A DNA stretch of 64,000 nucleotides from positions 62,001 through 126,000 of the forward strand of contig NZ_JAYGIN010000002.1 in NCBI RefSeq assembly GCF_034931005.1. Reading direction: 5' to 3'. Position numbers and translations under genes: made by a program. This stretch comes from Arcicella sp034931005. Its GTDB lineage: Bacteria > Bacteroidota > Bacteroidia > Cytophagales > Spirosomataceae. Below are positions 42,396 through 52,800 of the stretch, one piece after another (the first letter of the stretch is position 1; every line of letters starts with the position of its first letter). Under the pieces are notes generated by a model that worked only from the letters and a program-made list of their open reading frames with translations, ran no database searches and was not told where the DNA came from.

Positions 42396-44063
42396 TTATT
42401 TTCCTCCCTTCAAAATGGCATTGTAACGATTCATATCTCCGAACAATTTTAAAGCCGCTTGAATCTCTGGGTCTTTGGCAAAAGATTGCTCACGAGTACC
42501 TTTTTGTAAGTAATAATGAACGATAATTTCTTGTTCCAAAGTCGTTTTGATTTCGTCTTTAAACTTCATCATATCTGCTTCTTTATTATGCGATAATTTT
42601 GAACGGAGTGCCTTCAATTGTTCCGAAACATTATCGTAATATCTTTCCTTTTTGGCAGATGCTTCTAAGAGATTCAAGTCCTTTTCGGCTTGTGTTGTAT
42701 AGTCGAAATCTTGTGCCGCAGCCCATTTTACAAACTCACTGTATTCAGTATCTGACAATTCAAAATCTTTTGCTGCCTTGATAGTTGGGTGGTCAAAATG
42801 ATATTTGATAGCGTAATCAAATAATACATATTTATTTGATAATGAAAGTGTTACTGCTGCTGGGGCAGGTTTGTCAACTTCAATGTCTGGTAAAACACCG
42901 CCACCATCATAAACTGTTCTTCCACTCTTTTTAGTTTTGAATGGACGTTTTAGAGAATCAGGTAATTTACCAACACTACCGTCTGAATTACGGTGAGCAT
43001 AATCAATTGCTTGAATACAACGTCCACTCGGAATGTAGTATTTTGCGGTAGTAACTTTCAATTTGGTATTATATGTTAAGTCACGAGTAACTTGTACCAA
43101 ACCTTTGCCATAAGTACGTTGACCAATCAAAACGCCACGGTCATAATCTTGAATTACACCCGATACAATTTCTGCCGCCGAAGCACTACGAGAGTTTGTT
43201 AAAACAGTGATTGGCATTTCGGTATCCATCGCAGGATTTAGCCCTGTATAAGTCTTATTCCATTCTTGAACCTTTCCTTTGGTTGAAACAATTTCTGATT
43301 CTTTTGGCAAGAAAACATTACAAATATCCACCGCCATATTCAATAGTCCACCTGGGTTTTCACGAAGATCAAGCACTAATTTCTTCATGCCTTTCGCTTT
43401 TAAATCAGTAAAAGCCTGACGCACCTCTTTGGAGGCAGTTCCTGTAAAATCCTTCAAATCAATGTATCCAACTTCGTCATTAATCATGCCGTAGTAAGGA
43501 ACATTTTTCATTTTTACGACATCACGGGTAACTGAAATATCCTCTAATTTATCCGTTCCGTACCGTTTTACGGTCAATTTTACGGAAGTTCCCGTTTGCC
43601 CTTTAATCAATTTGCCAGGGTCGATACCTTTTTTAGACTTCAAATCAACGCCATCTACTTTTACGATTTCATCGCCAATTTTTATACCAGATTTTTCGGC
43701 AGGAGTACCTTCGTCAATCAACATCACCACGATACGTCCATTGCGGTTTCCCGTTACGATACCGATACCGTTGTATTTGCCCGTAGTCATGGTCATATAA
43801 TCCTCGATATCGTCTTCTGCGTAATAGACGGTATAAGGGTCAAACGACTTCAACATGGCATCAATAGACGTTTTGATAGTCTTATTCGGATTGATTTCAT
43901 CCACATAATAACGATTCAACTCCTTGAAAAGCGTAGCGTAAATATCCAAATTTTTGGCAATATCAAAGAAGCGTTCTCCTGGGTCAGAGAAAGATGCTAA
44001 GGATAAACCAGTAATCGTTATCCCGCTGATTATTAATGATTTTGTGTATTTTTTTATGTTCAT
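42396..44063 (-). CDS. S41-family C-terminal processing peptidase
   Basis: The 555-residue protein has an N-terminal signal or anchor (TKSLIISGITITGLSLASFS), a PDZ domain (residues about 75-165, GIGIVTGNRNGRIVVMLIDE) and an S41 catalytic domain. The Ser-Lys dyad is in NSRSASAAEIVSG near 298 and YGKGLVQ near 328. It would degrade or trim periplasmic proteins. ATG 44063 (MNIKKYTK) gives a clean signal; a longer start would overlap the upstream gene. Confidence 0.92.
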   Translation of the reverse strand: MNIKKYTKSLIISGITITGLSLASFSDPGERFFDIAKNLDIYATLFKELNRYYVDEINPNKTIKTSIDAMLKSFDPYTVYYAEDDIEDYMTMTTGKYNGIGIVTGNRNGRIVVMLIDEGTPAEKSGIKIGDEIVKVDGVDLKSKKGIDPGKLIKGQTGTSVKLTVKRYGTDKLEDISVTRDVVKMKNVPYYGMINDEVGYIDLKDFTGTASKEVRQAFTDLKAKGMKKLVLDLRENPGGLLNMAVDICNVFLPKESEIVSTKGKVQEWNKTYTGLNPAMDTEMPITVLTNSRSASAAEIVSGVIQDYDRGVLIGQRTYGKGLVQVTRDLTYNTKLKVTTAKYYIPSGRCIQAIDYAHRNSDGSVGKLPDSLKRPFKTKKSGRTVYDGGGVLPDIEVDKPAPAAVTLSLSNKYVLFDYAIKYHFDHPTIKAAKDFELSDTEYSEFVKWAAAQDFDYTTQAEKDLNLLEASAKKERYYDNVSEQLKALRSKLSHNKEADMMKFKDEIKTTLEQEIIVHYYLQKGTREQSFAKDPEIQAALKLFGDMNRYNAILKGGK

Positions 44064-44085
44064 TTTATTGAGAAAAGTGCCAATG

Positions 44086-44616
44086 TTACACTTCATATTT
44101 TAAAAGTTCATCATAAGGATTACCTTCCAATCCTAATAATTTTGCAAATGCTGGTTCTGTCTTTAAACCCTGTTTTTTCAGTTGAATAATTGCCTGTCTA
44201 AATGTTGAGTCATTTGTCTCTAACAAATTATACTCTATCATCATGTGCCTAAAGCCATTTTGTGATTTTGTGGGAATATTTTGCCCAAATATTTCTATCT
44301 CGAATTCATCAAAAGTAAAATTGGCGATTACAGACACTTTTCCTCCAATGGTCTTTTCTGAGAGTTTAAATCCTTTTTCTTGATGAAATATATTGTGAAT
44401 GGTATCAATAAATACGTCTTTATTTTGCCAATAACAAATAATATCAAGGTCAGAAGATTCTATGTTTATGCCAATCGGAATAGTACCAACAAGAATAGGA
44501 GTGAATACGCTTAGTTCTGTAAAAATATTCGTTTTTAGAAGAATCTTATATGCTTTCCTCTGAATATCATTTCCAGATTTTATATATTCTATATTGTCAA
44601 AGTTTATCAAGAGCAA
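44086..44616 (-). CDS. DUF4269 family protein, nucleotidyltransferase-like
   Basis: The 176-residue protein has the DUF4269 signature GTIPIGINIESSDLDIICYW near residue 43. This is a minimal nucleotidyltransferase active-site pattern (G-S/T then D-x-D). Substrate is unknown. It follows rnpA on the same strand with 58 bases between. Confidence 0.83.
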   Translation of the reverse strand: MLLINFDNIEYIKSGNDIQRKAYKILLKTNIFTELSVFTPILVGTIPIGINIESSDLDIICYWQNKDVFIDTIHNIFHQEKGFKLSEKTIGGKVSVIANFTFDEFEIEIFGQNIPTKSQNGFRHMMIEYNLLETNDSTFRQAIIQLKKQGLKTEPAFAKLLGLEGNPYDELLKYEV

Positions 44617-44674
44617 ATAATTATTTCGACCATTTTTATTAACGCAAAATCAAACACGATATTTCAATCAAAAA

Positions 44675-45133
44675 CTAAACCATTTTCTTGAAAATCCCTT
44701 TCATTGATTTTTCTATCTTGGCGTAATCTTCAATTGTCTTCGCAATATACACAAAAGCGATGTAAGCAGGAATCTGATTGGTGGGTTTTTGCATCAAAAG
44801 ATGCTTATTGAGGCGGTATGCCTCTCGGGTGCGGCGTTTCACTAAGTTTCTATCAACGGCGTGTTTGAATGAACGCTTCGAAACGGAAATGAGAATTTGG
44901 GGAGTGGTAGGAGTTTTAAGTTTTAAGTCATAAGTCATAAGTTGTTCTGAATCAATTTCATTCGAGTCTTCACTTATGACTTGCGACTTATCATTTATAA
45001 CTTCGTGTATATAAGTAACACGAAAAGGGTAGAGAAAAACCGATGGGTTTGTTTCTCTACCCTTTTTATCAAAGAGTCTTTCAATAACTTTTTTGGAATT
45101 GAGTCTTTCTGACTTTTTAAAAGTAAATTTCAC
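44675..45133 (-). CDS. rnpA: Ribonuclease P protein component with an internal insertion
   Basis: The 152-residue protein binds RNase P RNA and helps 5' maturation of tRNAs. It has the N-terminal FKKSERLNSKKVIERLFD and the RNR motif region SKRSFKHAVDRNLVKRRTRE near 90-110. Residues about 43-77 are an extra segment (VINDKSQVISEDSNEIDSEQ and on) between two core strands. It is encoded by palindromic sequence at 44912-45003. The gene follows rpmH as usual. Confidence 0.9.
   Translation of the reverse strand: MKFTFKKSERLNSKKVIERLFDKKGRETNPSVFLYPFRVTYIHEVINDKSQVISEDSNEIDSEQLMTYDLKLKTPTTPQILISVSKRSFKHAVDRNLVKRRTREAYRLNKHLLMQKPTNQIPAYIAFVYIAKTIEDYAKIEKSMKGIFKKMV
44912..45003. repeat. Palindromic element inside rnpA
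   Basis: AAGTTTTAAGTCATAAGTCA on the left is an imperfect complement of ACTTATGACTTGCGACTTAT on the right. The wording (repeated AAGTCATAAG) matches intergenic-type palindromes rather than rnpA coding sequence, and the length keeps the frame open. Confidence 0.7.
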
Positions 45134-45158
45134 GTAATTTAGTTAATAGTTAAAAATT

Positions 45159-45243
45159 AACAATCAACAGTTGAAGCTGTTACATTGTTTTGATATGGAG
45201 AATTAAATAACTATTCTCTATTAATTATTAACTATTCTCTAAA
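45159..45243. repeat. AT-rich repeat between rnpA and rpmH
   Basis: AACTATTCTCTATTAATTAT and a second AACTATTCTCT, with a complementary GGAGAATTAAATA piece before them, form an imperfect inverted and direct repeat. Confidence 0.55.
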
Positions 45244-45245
45244 AT

Positions 45246-45401
45246 CTATTTACCTCTTTTCTCGTCTGAAACAGTCAATTTATGTCTGCCTTTTGCACGA
45301 CGAGCCGCTAATGTACGACGACCGTTTGGTGTTGACATTCTCTCACGGAAACCGTGCTTATTTTTTCTCTTTCTTACCGATGGTTGAAACGTTCTTTTCA
45401 T
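45246..45401 (-). CDS. rpmH: 50S ribosomal protein L34
   Basis: The 51-residue protein MKRTFQPSVRKRKNKHGFRE, then RMSTPNGRRTLAARRAKGR, is a clear L34. It is highly basic and binds 23S rRNA. It heads the rpmH-rnpA unit and has a strong promoter at 45446-45475. Confidence 0.97.
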   Translation of the reverse strand: MKRTFQPSVRKRKNKHGFRERMSTPNGRRTLAARRAKGRHKLTVSDEKRGK

Positions 45402-45445
45402 GACTATATCTTAATAAAAATCTTTGAGTTCTAAAAACAGGACTG

Positions 45446-45475
45446 CAAAGGTACATAAGTTTTTTTTATTTGCAA
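45446..45475 (-). promoter_or_regulatory. Promoter of rpmH-rnpA
   Basis: Minus strand TTG (45473-45475), exactly 19 bases, then TACCTTTG (45446-45453), followed by CAG as in the tRNA-Phe promoter. The rpmH start codon is 45 bases downstream. Confidence 0.8.
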
Positions 45476-45630
45476 ATTGTTTTAAAAAAGTTTCTGGTTT
45501 TATATGATTGATTATGAGTAAATTGGATGCTCAATAATGCTCAATTAGTATTTTGAACTGTACGAAATATAGTTTTTTGTATGGTCAAATTACAATCTAA
45601 AACAAAAGAATTAAAAGCTATACATACAAT

Positions 45631-47064
45631 ATGATAAAGTATAAAATTTCATCTGAAAATCCCCAAAGTCACTACCTGAATATTGAGATGGTGATTGATA
45701 ATATTGATACAAATACGATTGAATTACAACTCCCCGCATGGCGACCAGGACGCTATGAATTACAAAATTTTGCTAAAAATATTCAACGATTTGAGGTGAG
45801 TTCTTCTCAAAAAAATATCCCTTTTTCTAAGATAACAAAGGATAGGTGGGTGTTAGAAGTATCTGATTTTAAGGAAGTTGTGGTTAGTTTGACTTATTTT
45901 TCAAATGTTCAAAATGCAGGGAGTTCCTTTGTGGATGAGTCGGTGATGTATGTTAATTTTGTCAACTGTTTGCCTTACGTAGAAGGGCGAATGGATGAGC
46001 CTTGCGAGTTGGAAGTGACTTTGCCAAGCGACTATAAAATTGCTTGCGGAATGGCACACGAAAATTTTGTCTTTTCTCCCAAAGATTATCATCAATTAGT
46101 AGATTCTCCGATGCTTGCGAGTCCGTATTTGCAATGTCAAAAGTACCAAGTTGATGAAGTTGATTTTTATGTTTGGTTTTTAGGAAATTATATTCCGAAT
46201 TGGGGAAAATTATTATCAGATTTTCAGAAATTTTCCGAAAAACAGGTAAAAGTGATGGGTGATTTTCCCGAAAAAGACTATCATTTCATCAATTGGATTC
46301 TGCCAACGTCCTTTTATCATGGCGTAGAACATCGAAATTCAACCATGATTGTGTTAGGTCCAGACTCAGAAGGCGACGGACTTTATACTGACCTTTTGGG
46401 TGTGTCCTCGCACGAGTTGTATCACGCTTGGAATATCTGTAAAATTCGTCCCGTTGAGATGATGCCTTATGATTTTACGAAGGAAAACTACTTTCCAACG
46501 GGTTTTGTGGCGGAAGGCGTTACGACTTATTACGGAGATTTATTTTTGGTACAGTCGGGTGTTTTTACACAAGAACAATATTTAAAAGAGTTAGAAACCG
46601 TCTTGAAACGCCATTTTGAGCAAGATGGAAAGGCTTTTCAGTCATTGGTAGAATCCTCTTTTGATTTGTGGTTGGATGGTTACGTGCAAGCCATTCCGCA
46701 CCGTAGAGTTTCGATTTATCAGAAAGGGGCGGTTGTTTCCTTAATTTTGGATTTAATGATTCGCTTGCGTTTTGGACATCAAAAATCATTAGAAACTGTC
46801 ATGCAAATTTTGTGGGAACGCTTCGGAAAAACGGGGGTCGGATATTCATTAGAAGATTATCAGCGGGTTTGTGAAGAAGTTTACGGACGTTCGTTGTCAA
46901 GTTATTTTAAAGATTGCATCAATGGAAATATGCCACTCGAAAGCATGGTCAATGAGTTATTAGATGCTTTTGGGTTGCAGATGCAGTGGAATGAGGAAGG
47001 AAAGATTCATTTGGAAATAATGGAAGCGGATAATGAGAATCTGAAATTGTGGTTAAATTTGTAG
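45631..47064 (+). CDS. M61-family metallopeptidase
   Basis: The 477-residue protein matches the glycyl aminopeptidase-like M61 family: an N-terminal beta domain (LPAWRPGRYELQNFAKNIQR near 35) and the zinc site SSHELYHAWNICKIRP near 265 with a Glu in GFVAEGVTTYYGDLFL near 295. There is no signal peptide at the chosen start and no C-terminal PDZ domain, which many M61 proteins have. It cleaves N-terminal residues from peptides by analogy. Confidence 0.9.
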   Translation: MIKYKISSENPQSHYLNIEMVIDNIDTNTIELQLPAWRPGRYELQNFAKNIQRFEVSSSQKNIPFSKITKDRWVLEVSDFKEVVVSLTYFSNVQNAGSSFVDESVMYVNFVNCLPYVEGRMDEPCELEVTLPSDYKIACGMAHENFVFSPKDYHQLVDSPMLASPYLQCQKYQVDEVDFYVWFLGNYIPNWGKLLSDFQKFSEKQVKVMGDFPEKDYHFINWILPTSFYHGVEHRNSTMIVLGPDSEGDGLYTDLLGVSSHELYHAWNICKIRPVEMMPYDFTKENYFPTGFVAEGVTTYYGDLFLVQSGVFTQEQYLKELETVLKRHFEQDGKAFQSLVESSFDLWLDGYVQAIPHRRVSIYQKGAVVSLILDLMIRLRFGHQKSLETVMQILWERFGKTGVGYSLEDYQRVCEEVYGRSLSSYFKDCINGNMPLESMVNELLDAFGLQMQWNEEGKIHLEIMEADNENLKLWLNL

Positions 47065-47138
47065 GGAAATTAGACACAGATGACCATTTCAAACATTTTA
47101 CCAAATAAATCATTGTGTCGTCTTTGGAGACACAGATA

Positions 47139-47717
47139 ATGGCAAAAATAATAAATTCTATGATGTCTTTTAATAACTTTTCGATTAAAATCCCAAAAGG
47201 AAATGATATTATAGTTAAATTAATTCCATTTGAAGAACATAGTAACTATGTAAATTCTTCTGAATGGACAGAATTTAACAATGACATTTCAGATATAGCT
47301 AAGTCGTATGTGAATAAAAAAAAAGAAATTGTAGTATTCGAATTAAGAGAAAAATTTGGAGTTATTTTCAAAAACATGGATGATTATAATATGGTTTTTA
47401 AACTACCTTCAAAAGTATATTTAAGCCATGATAATGTACATGGTTTTATCTATTTCGTTTCAATCCAAGATGAAGAAATCATATTCTTGTTAGATCAAAA
47501 CTCTCAACGAAAAAAAATAAGTTCTTTATCTGTAAAAGATGATTACGATGTTTTTGAATTAGAAGATGGCTCTATTCTACAAATCTTTTTAGATGATTTT
47601 GATAAAAAATATAGAATTGGCACTACTGGTGCATATTTCCCCAATAAAATATCTTTTGATTTAATCAATCCACCAGATAACAATTATCCAATTGGAGTTA
47701 TGGTTTATGGTTATTAA
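47139..47717 (+). CDS. Orphan hypothetical protein, 192 residues
   Basis: A soluble Asp/Asn/Ile-rich protein (MAKIINSMMSFNNFSIKIPK...), predicted beta-rich, without signal peptide or known motif. It is more AT-rich in wording than its peptidase neighbours. Similar sequence TTTTA(A)CCAAATAAAT occurs on both sides (47096-47110 and 47822-47837), so it may have been inserted between the M61 and M20 genes. The start at 47139 is uncertain; a frame from 47115 is possible. Confidence 0.6.
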   Translation: MAKIINSMMSFNNFSIKIPKGNDIIVKLIPFEEHSNYVNSSEWTEFNNDISDIAKSYVNKKKEIVVFELREKFGVIFKNMDDYNMVFKLPSKVYLSHDNVHGFIYFVSIQDEEIIFLLDQNSQRKKISSLSVKDDYDVFELEDGSILQIFLDDFDKKYRIGTTGAYFPNKISFDLINPPDNNYPIGVMVYGY

Positions 47718-47835
47718 TCATTAACCTATATTTTACAGTATTTTGCCCTTGTCTGTGTTGTCCACAGATAGCCTTTTAGGTAAGAAAAACGAAATCATCG
47801 TATTCGTTAATAGAATTGCCGTTTTAACCAAATAA

Positions 47836-49017
47836 ATGAAAGAAAAAATAAAACAATTAGCCCATGCCCATGCAGGCGAATTTGTGGCTAACCGCAGACA
47901 TTTACATCAAAATCCTGAGTTGTCGTATCAGGAATACAATACGCAGAAATACGTTGCCGAACGTCTGAAAGAAATTGGTATCACGCCAACGTCCATTGCC
48001 AATACGGGTTTGGTGGCCACGATTGAAGGGAGAAATCCATCTTCAAAAGTGGTGGCTTTGCGAGCGGATATGGATGCGTTGCCTATTGTGGAGGCAAATG
48101 ATGTGTCGTACAAATCTCGTAATCAGGGAGTTATGCACGCTTGTGGACACGATGTTCACACGGCTTCGTTGTTGGGCGTTTCTAAAATTTTATATAATTT
48201 ACGCAACGAATTTGAGGGAACGGTGAAATTAGTTTTCCAACCTGCCGAAGAAAAAGCCCCCGGTGGTGCCTCAGTGATGATTGCGGAAGGTGCTTTGTTG
48301 AACCCTACGCCCAATAAAATGTTAGGTCAGCATGTGGCTCCGAATATTCCAGTTGGTAAAATTGGTTTTCGTGAAGGAATGTACATGGCAAGTGCCGATG
48401 AATTGTATTTTACCGTGAAAGGCAAAGGCGGACACGGTGCCATGCCCGAATTAGGCATCGACCCTGTGTTAATTACTTCGCATATAATTGTGGCTTTACA
48501 GCAAATTATCAGTCGTAATCGTAACCCACGTTATCCTTCAGTATTGACTTTCGGAAAAGTGATTGCGAATGGAGCTACCAACGTAATTCCAAATGAAGTT
48601 TATGTAGAAGGAACTTTCCGTGCAATGGACGAAGAATGGCGTGCCGATGCTTTGGGACGTATCAAAAAAATGGCGGAAGGAATTGCTGAATCAATGGGAG
48701 GCGTTTGTGAGGTTTTTATTCAGAAAGGTTATCCGTTCTTGAAAAATGAACCCGAATTGACTCGCAGAATGAAAGGGGCAGCCATTGATTTTATGGGTCA
48801 AGAAAATGTGATTGATTTGGATATTTGGCTCGCTGCCGAAGATTTTGCCTATTATACGCACCATGTAGATTCGTGTTTTTATCGTTTGGGAACACGTAAT
48901 GAAGCAAGAGGAATTATCTCGGGTGTGCATACCCCAACGTTTGATATTGACGAAAGTGCTTTGGAAATCGGAGCGGGATTAATGTCTTGGTTGGCAGTTA
49001 GTGAGTTGAGCTTGTAA
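47836..49017 (+). CDS. M20-family amidohydrolase
   Basis: The 393-residue zinc enzyme has the M20D pattern: RRHLHQNPELSYQEYNT near residue 20, ALRADMDALPI near 74, ACGHDVHTASLLG near 103, and QPAEEKAPGGASVMI near 138, plus VHTPTFDIDESAL near 368. Relatives deacetylate or deacylate amino-acid conjugates such as N-acetyl or hippurate-type substrates. The exact substrate is not readable. Confidence 0.92.
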   Translation: MKEKIKQLAHAHAGEFVANRRHLHQNPELSYQEYNTQKYVAERLKEIGITPTSIANTGLVATIEGRNPSSKVVALRADMDALPIVEANDVSYKSRNQGVMHACGHDVHTASLLGVSKILYNLRNEFEGTVKLVFQPAEEKAPGGASVMIAEGALLNPTPNKMLGQHVAPNIPVGKIGFREGMYMASADELYFTVKGKGGHGAMPELGIDPVLITSHIIVALQQIISRNRNPRYPSVLTFGKVIANGATNVIPNEVYVEGTFRAMDEEWRADALGRIKKMAEGIAESMGGVCEVFIQKGYPFLKNEPELTRRMKGAAIDFMGQENVIDLDIWLAAEDFAYYTHHVDSCFYRLGTRNEARGIISGVHTPTFDIDESALEIGAGLMSWLAVSELSL

Positions 49018-49170
49018 GACAGGTTTCTAACCTGTCTTAGACAAATAGTAACATTAATGGACAGGTTGAAAACGGATTGATAATTAGTGGTGTTATCGCA
49101 TGGCTTTTAAGTTTCCAACCTGTCTTAGACAAATAGTAACATTAACGGACAGGTTGAATACCTGTCCTAC
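49018..49170. repeat. Palindromes with a 42-bp near-identical direct repeat
   Basis: GACAGGTTTCTAACCTGTC and similar palindromes. The segments 49029-49070 and 49117-49158, 88 bases apart, are the same except for one base (AACCTGTCTTAGACAAATAG and on). The ACAGGTT/AACCTGT wording resembles the array at 4099-4207. Confidence 0.85.
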
Positions 49171-49183
49171 AATAACCAAAAAT

Positions 49184-49582
49184 ATGAAAAGAATATTTAC
49201 CTTCTTGCTTTTAACATTTATGATAAGTTGTAAATCTGTTCCAGAAAACCAGCAAATTACCGTTGCTTCGGGCGGTGGTTTTACGGGCGTTTGGCATGAA
49301 TACACACTAAATCCCGACGGACAAATTCTCCATAAAGCCAGCAATGTGGATACGGTGGAAGTGGTAAAAACGCTTTCTAAATCGAAAACGAAGAAATTTT
49401 TCAAGGAAATAGAAGCCTTGAAATTGGAGGAAAAGAAAATGGACGAAGCTGGAAATATGTCGTATTTCGTACAGTTTTCAGAACGTAAAAAGTTTAGCCA
49501 CAAAGTACAATGGGGTGATAAAACCATGCCTGCTGATTCGGTAAAGACCTTTTATAATACTTTTATGGAGTTGTTGAAGTAG
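49184..49582 (+). CDS. Small lipoprotein
   Basis: The 132-residue protein has a lipoprotein signal MKRIFTFLLLTFMISCKSVP with lipobox MISC. The mature part contains GGFTGVWHEYTLNPDGQI and many lysines. I recognise no domain. ATG 49184 is chosen because the frame upstream to 49100 is only the palindromic repeat. Confidence 0.72.
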   Translation: MKRIFTFLLLTFMISCKSVPENQQITVASGGGFTGVWHEYTLNPDGQILHKASNVDTVEVVKTLSKSKTKKFFKEIEALKLEEKKMDEAGNMSYFVQFSERKKFSHKVQWGDKTMPADSVKTFYNTFMELLK

Positions 49583-49804
49583 GTTTCGTTTGAGCGTGAA
49601 CGCTCAAGGTAGTTCAAGTCTTGAGACTTAAACCAGTACAAAATTCAGTCAGACGATAGTCGGACGGAAAGATAAATGGTGTTTTACTCTTTATCTGACC
49701 TCCGTTTATTACTAATAATCAGTAACCACATCAGTCTTTCCTGAAATACATTCAGTAGATTGATTGTATCATCCATAATATGCCCGAAATGGGGTTTGTT
49801 AATT

Positions 49805-52800
49805 ATGAAAAAACTATTCCTTCTTGCAATCACCGTCATTTGTGGAAACGCATTGATGGCTCAAAACAAATTCAAAACCATTAAAAGGTCTGGGGTTGAA
49901 ATTGAAAACTCTTCAAAGTCTGCCGTAGAAGTCATTGATAATTCTGCTCAGGGAAAAACACTTTCTCGTCAGGTATATTTATCGAAACCTACCGACAGTC
50001 AAACGTACCTAAATCTGATTGCCAAAAAATCAGGGGTAAAAGTTATTGCCGATGAAAATGGTATGCCTTCGATGATTGAGGGTATTCCGACGAATCTCAA
50101 AACAAATAGCACTCGTAATGGTAGAATGAGTGCCGTAGCAGCGGCAGCTTATAATTATTTAGAAGCGGTAAAACCATTTTTGAAATTAGCTAATCCTGAT
50201 GATGAGTTAAATATCATCAAAAGTGAGGAAGATGAAATTCAAACCACTCACGTGCGTATGCAACAAATGTACAAAGGTGTTCCTGTATATGGTGGTGAGA
50301 TGATTTTACACCAAAAATCCGCCGAAGCCGTGTCTTTATTGAACGGACACATTTATCCAACGCCAAGTTTGGAAGACGTAAAGCCTGCATTAACGGCTGA
50401 AAATGTTGGAACAATCGCTTTGGGTGATGTTGCAAAAGTGTCTATCGTAAAAACAATGACCGCTACCGAGCGAGTTATGTTGAAATACGAAAAACCCAAA
50501 ACTGACCTTGTTATTTATCACCAAAACGAAAAAGCTGATGCCGAGCGTTTGGCATATCAAGTTGTTGTTCGTCCCAATTTCTTGGAACGTTGGGTTTATG
50601 TGATTGATGCAAAATCGGGTGAAATATTGGATAAATATAATCATACTTGTACGCTTGATGGTGTTGCGAAAGCTACTGCAACGGACTTGAATGGACTTAG
50701 CAGAAGTATTAATACATATCAATCTGGAACGAGTTATAACTTGATTGATGCCACTAAATCGATGTTTAAAGGTGGAACTGTAAAAGCAGACGACCCACAA
50801 GGTGTTATTTGGACAATTGATGCGACCAATTCTAAAGTGAATGAAGATTTAACGGTTAGACAAATTTCGTCAACCAATAATACATGGAATAATGCAAATG
50901 GTGTTTCGGCACATTTTAATGCAGGAAAAGCTTATGATTATTACACACAATATCATGGCAGACTTTCTTTAAATGGTAAAGGTGGAACAATTGTTTCCAT
51001 CATTAACATCACAGATGAAAACGGAAAAGGTTTTGATAATGCTTTTTGGAATGGTGAATACATGGGTTATGGTAGTGGAGGAACGTATTTTAAGCCATTA
51101 GCAGGCGGTTTGGATGTAGCAGGTCACGAAATGACACACGGAGTAGTTGAAAACACCGCTAACTTAGATTATAACGGACAATCGGGAGCAATCAATGAAT
51201 CAATGGCTGACTGTTTTGGAGCAATGGTAGAACGTAAAACAGGAGCAGATTTATGGCGTTTGGGTGAAGACGTAATGAAAGGGAGTTTTTATCCAACAGG
51301 AGCATTGAGGGATTTATCTAACCCAAATAATGGCGGTAAAAACTTAAATGACGATGGTTATCAACCTGCCACAATGACTCAATATTACACAGGTTCGCAA
51401 GATAATTATGGGGTACATATCAACTCTGGAATTCCTAATAACGCATTTTATCGTTTTGCTACGGCAAGTGGAATGACCAAAGAAAAAGCCGAAATAGTGT
51501 ATTATCGTGCTTTGACAATTTACTTAACTCGTACTTCAAAATTCCTTGACCTTCGTCGTGCCGTGATTCAATCAGCCACAGATTTGAAATCAAAAGGAAT
51601 TACAGATTCGGATATTGCAGCCGCAAAAGCCGCTTTTGAAGCCGTAGGTATTTCTGACCCGAATGCTCCAAATCCTTCAACAACACCAGCAACCACGCCA
51701 ACCACAACGCCCAAAGCAGATATTCCTGTAAATAATACGGGTACCGAAGGTTTATTAACTTATGACCCTGTGGCTAAAAAACTGTATCGGTCAAGTGTAA
51801 AAGGTGAAGCTGAACAAACGAGTTTTGTTGAATTAGCCACTAATATTGTGATTGACCATAAGCCGTCTGTACCCGATGACGGTACGTATGCGTATTTTGT
51901 GGCAGGTGATGGATTTATCAAAAGAGTAAATTTAGCAGGAACTCCAAAAGTAGAAAATGTTTCGGCTTCAGGTGTTTGGAGAAATGTTTCAGTATCCAAA
52001 GATGGTAAAAAATTGGCAGCACTCAGAACTTTGGGTAAAACAGTAGCCACGACAGACAAACAAATTACAGTATTTGATTTAGTGGGTAATAAAAGTGTTG
52101 CCTTTACGCTTTATAATCCAACTTATACACAAGGTGTAAGCACAGGACAAGTACAAAATGCAGATGCTTTAGAATGGGATTATCAAAGTGAAAACATTGT
52201 ATATGATGCCTTCAACATCATTAAAAGTGCCACTGGAACAGAATCTGATTATTGGGACGTAGGTTTTATTAATGTTTGGAGTGCCGCTAAAAATACCTTC
52301 GGAACTGGAAGTGTTAGTAAATTATTTACAAGTTTAGAACAAGGAGAAAATATTGGAAATCCATCATTTTCAAAAACTTCAACAAATATTATTGCCTTCG
52401 ATTATTTCATTCAAACAGATGATATTTATTATGTAATTGGAGTAAATACAGAACGTACTGACGGTTTGGACTTTATCTATGAAAATAATACGCTTGGTTA
52501 TCCAGAATATTCAAGAACGGACGAATTTGTACTTTATAATTACGAAGACACGAAGAAAATTTTGAATACCTATCAAATCTCGATGGATAAAAGTCGAATC
52601 AAAAGTATCGCTAATTCAGAAAAATATTTGGTAGGTCAATCAGCTTATGCCGTTTGGTACACCGTTGGAACACGTGTTTTGCCAACTAAAACCGCTCAAT
52701 CCATCAGTTTATCTAAAACTCCAGATAAAAGCCTCACTGCCTCATCTTTTGACGTAACAGCAACGGCAAGCTCTGGTTTGGCTGTAGTGGTAAATATTGC

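Noticed and set aside
43596..44000. Plus-strand frame of 134 residues opposite the S41 peptidase
   Set aside because: It is antisense to a well-supported catalytic gene and has no recognisable domain or start signal.
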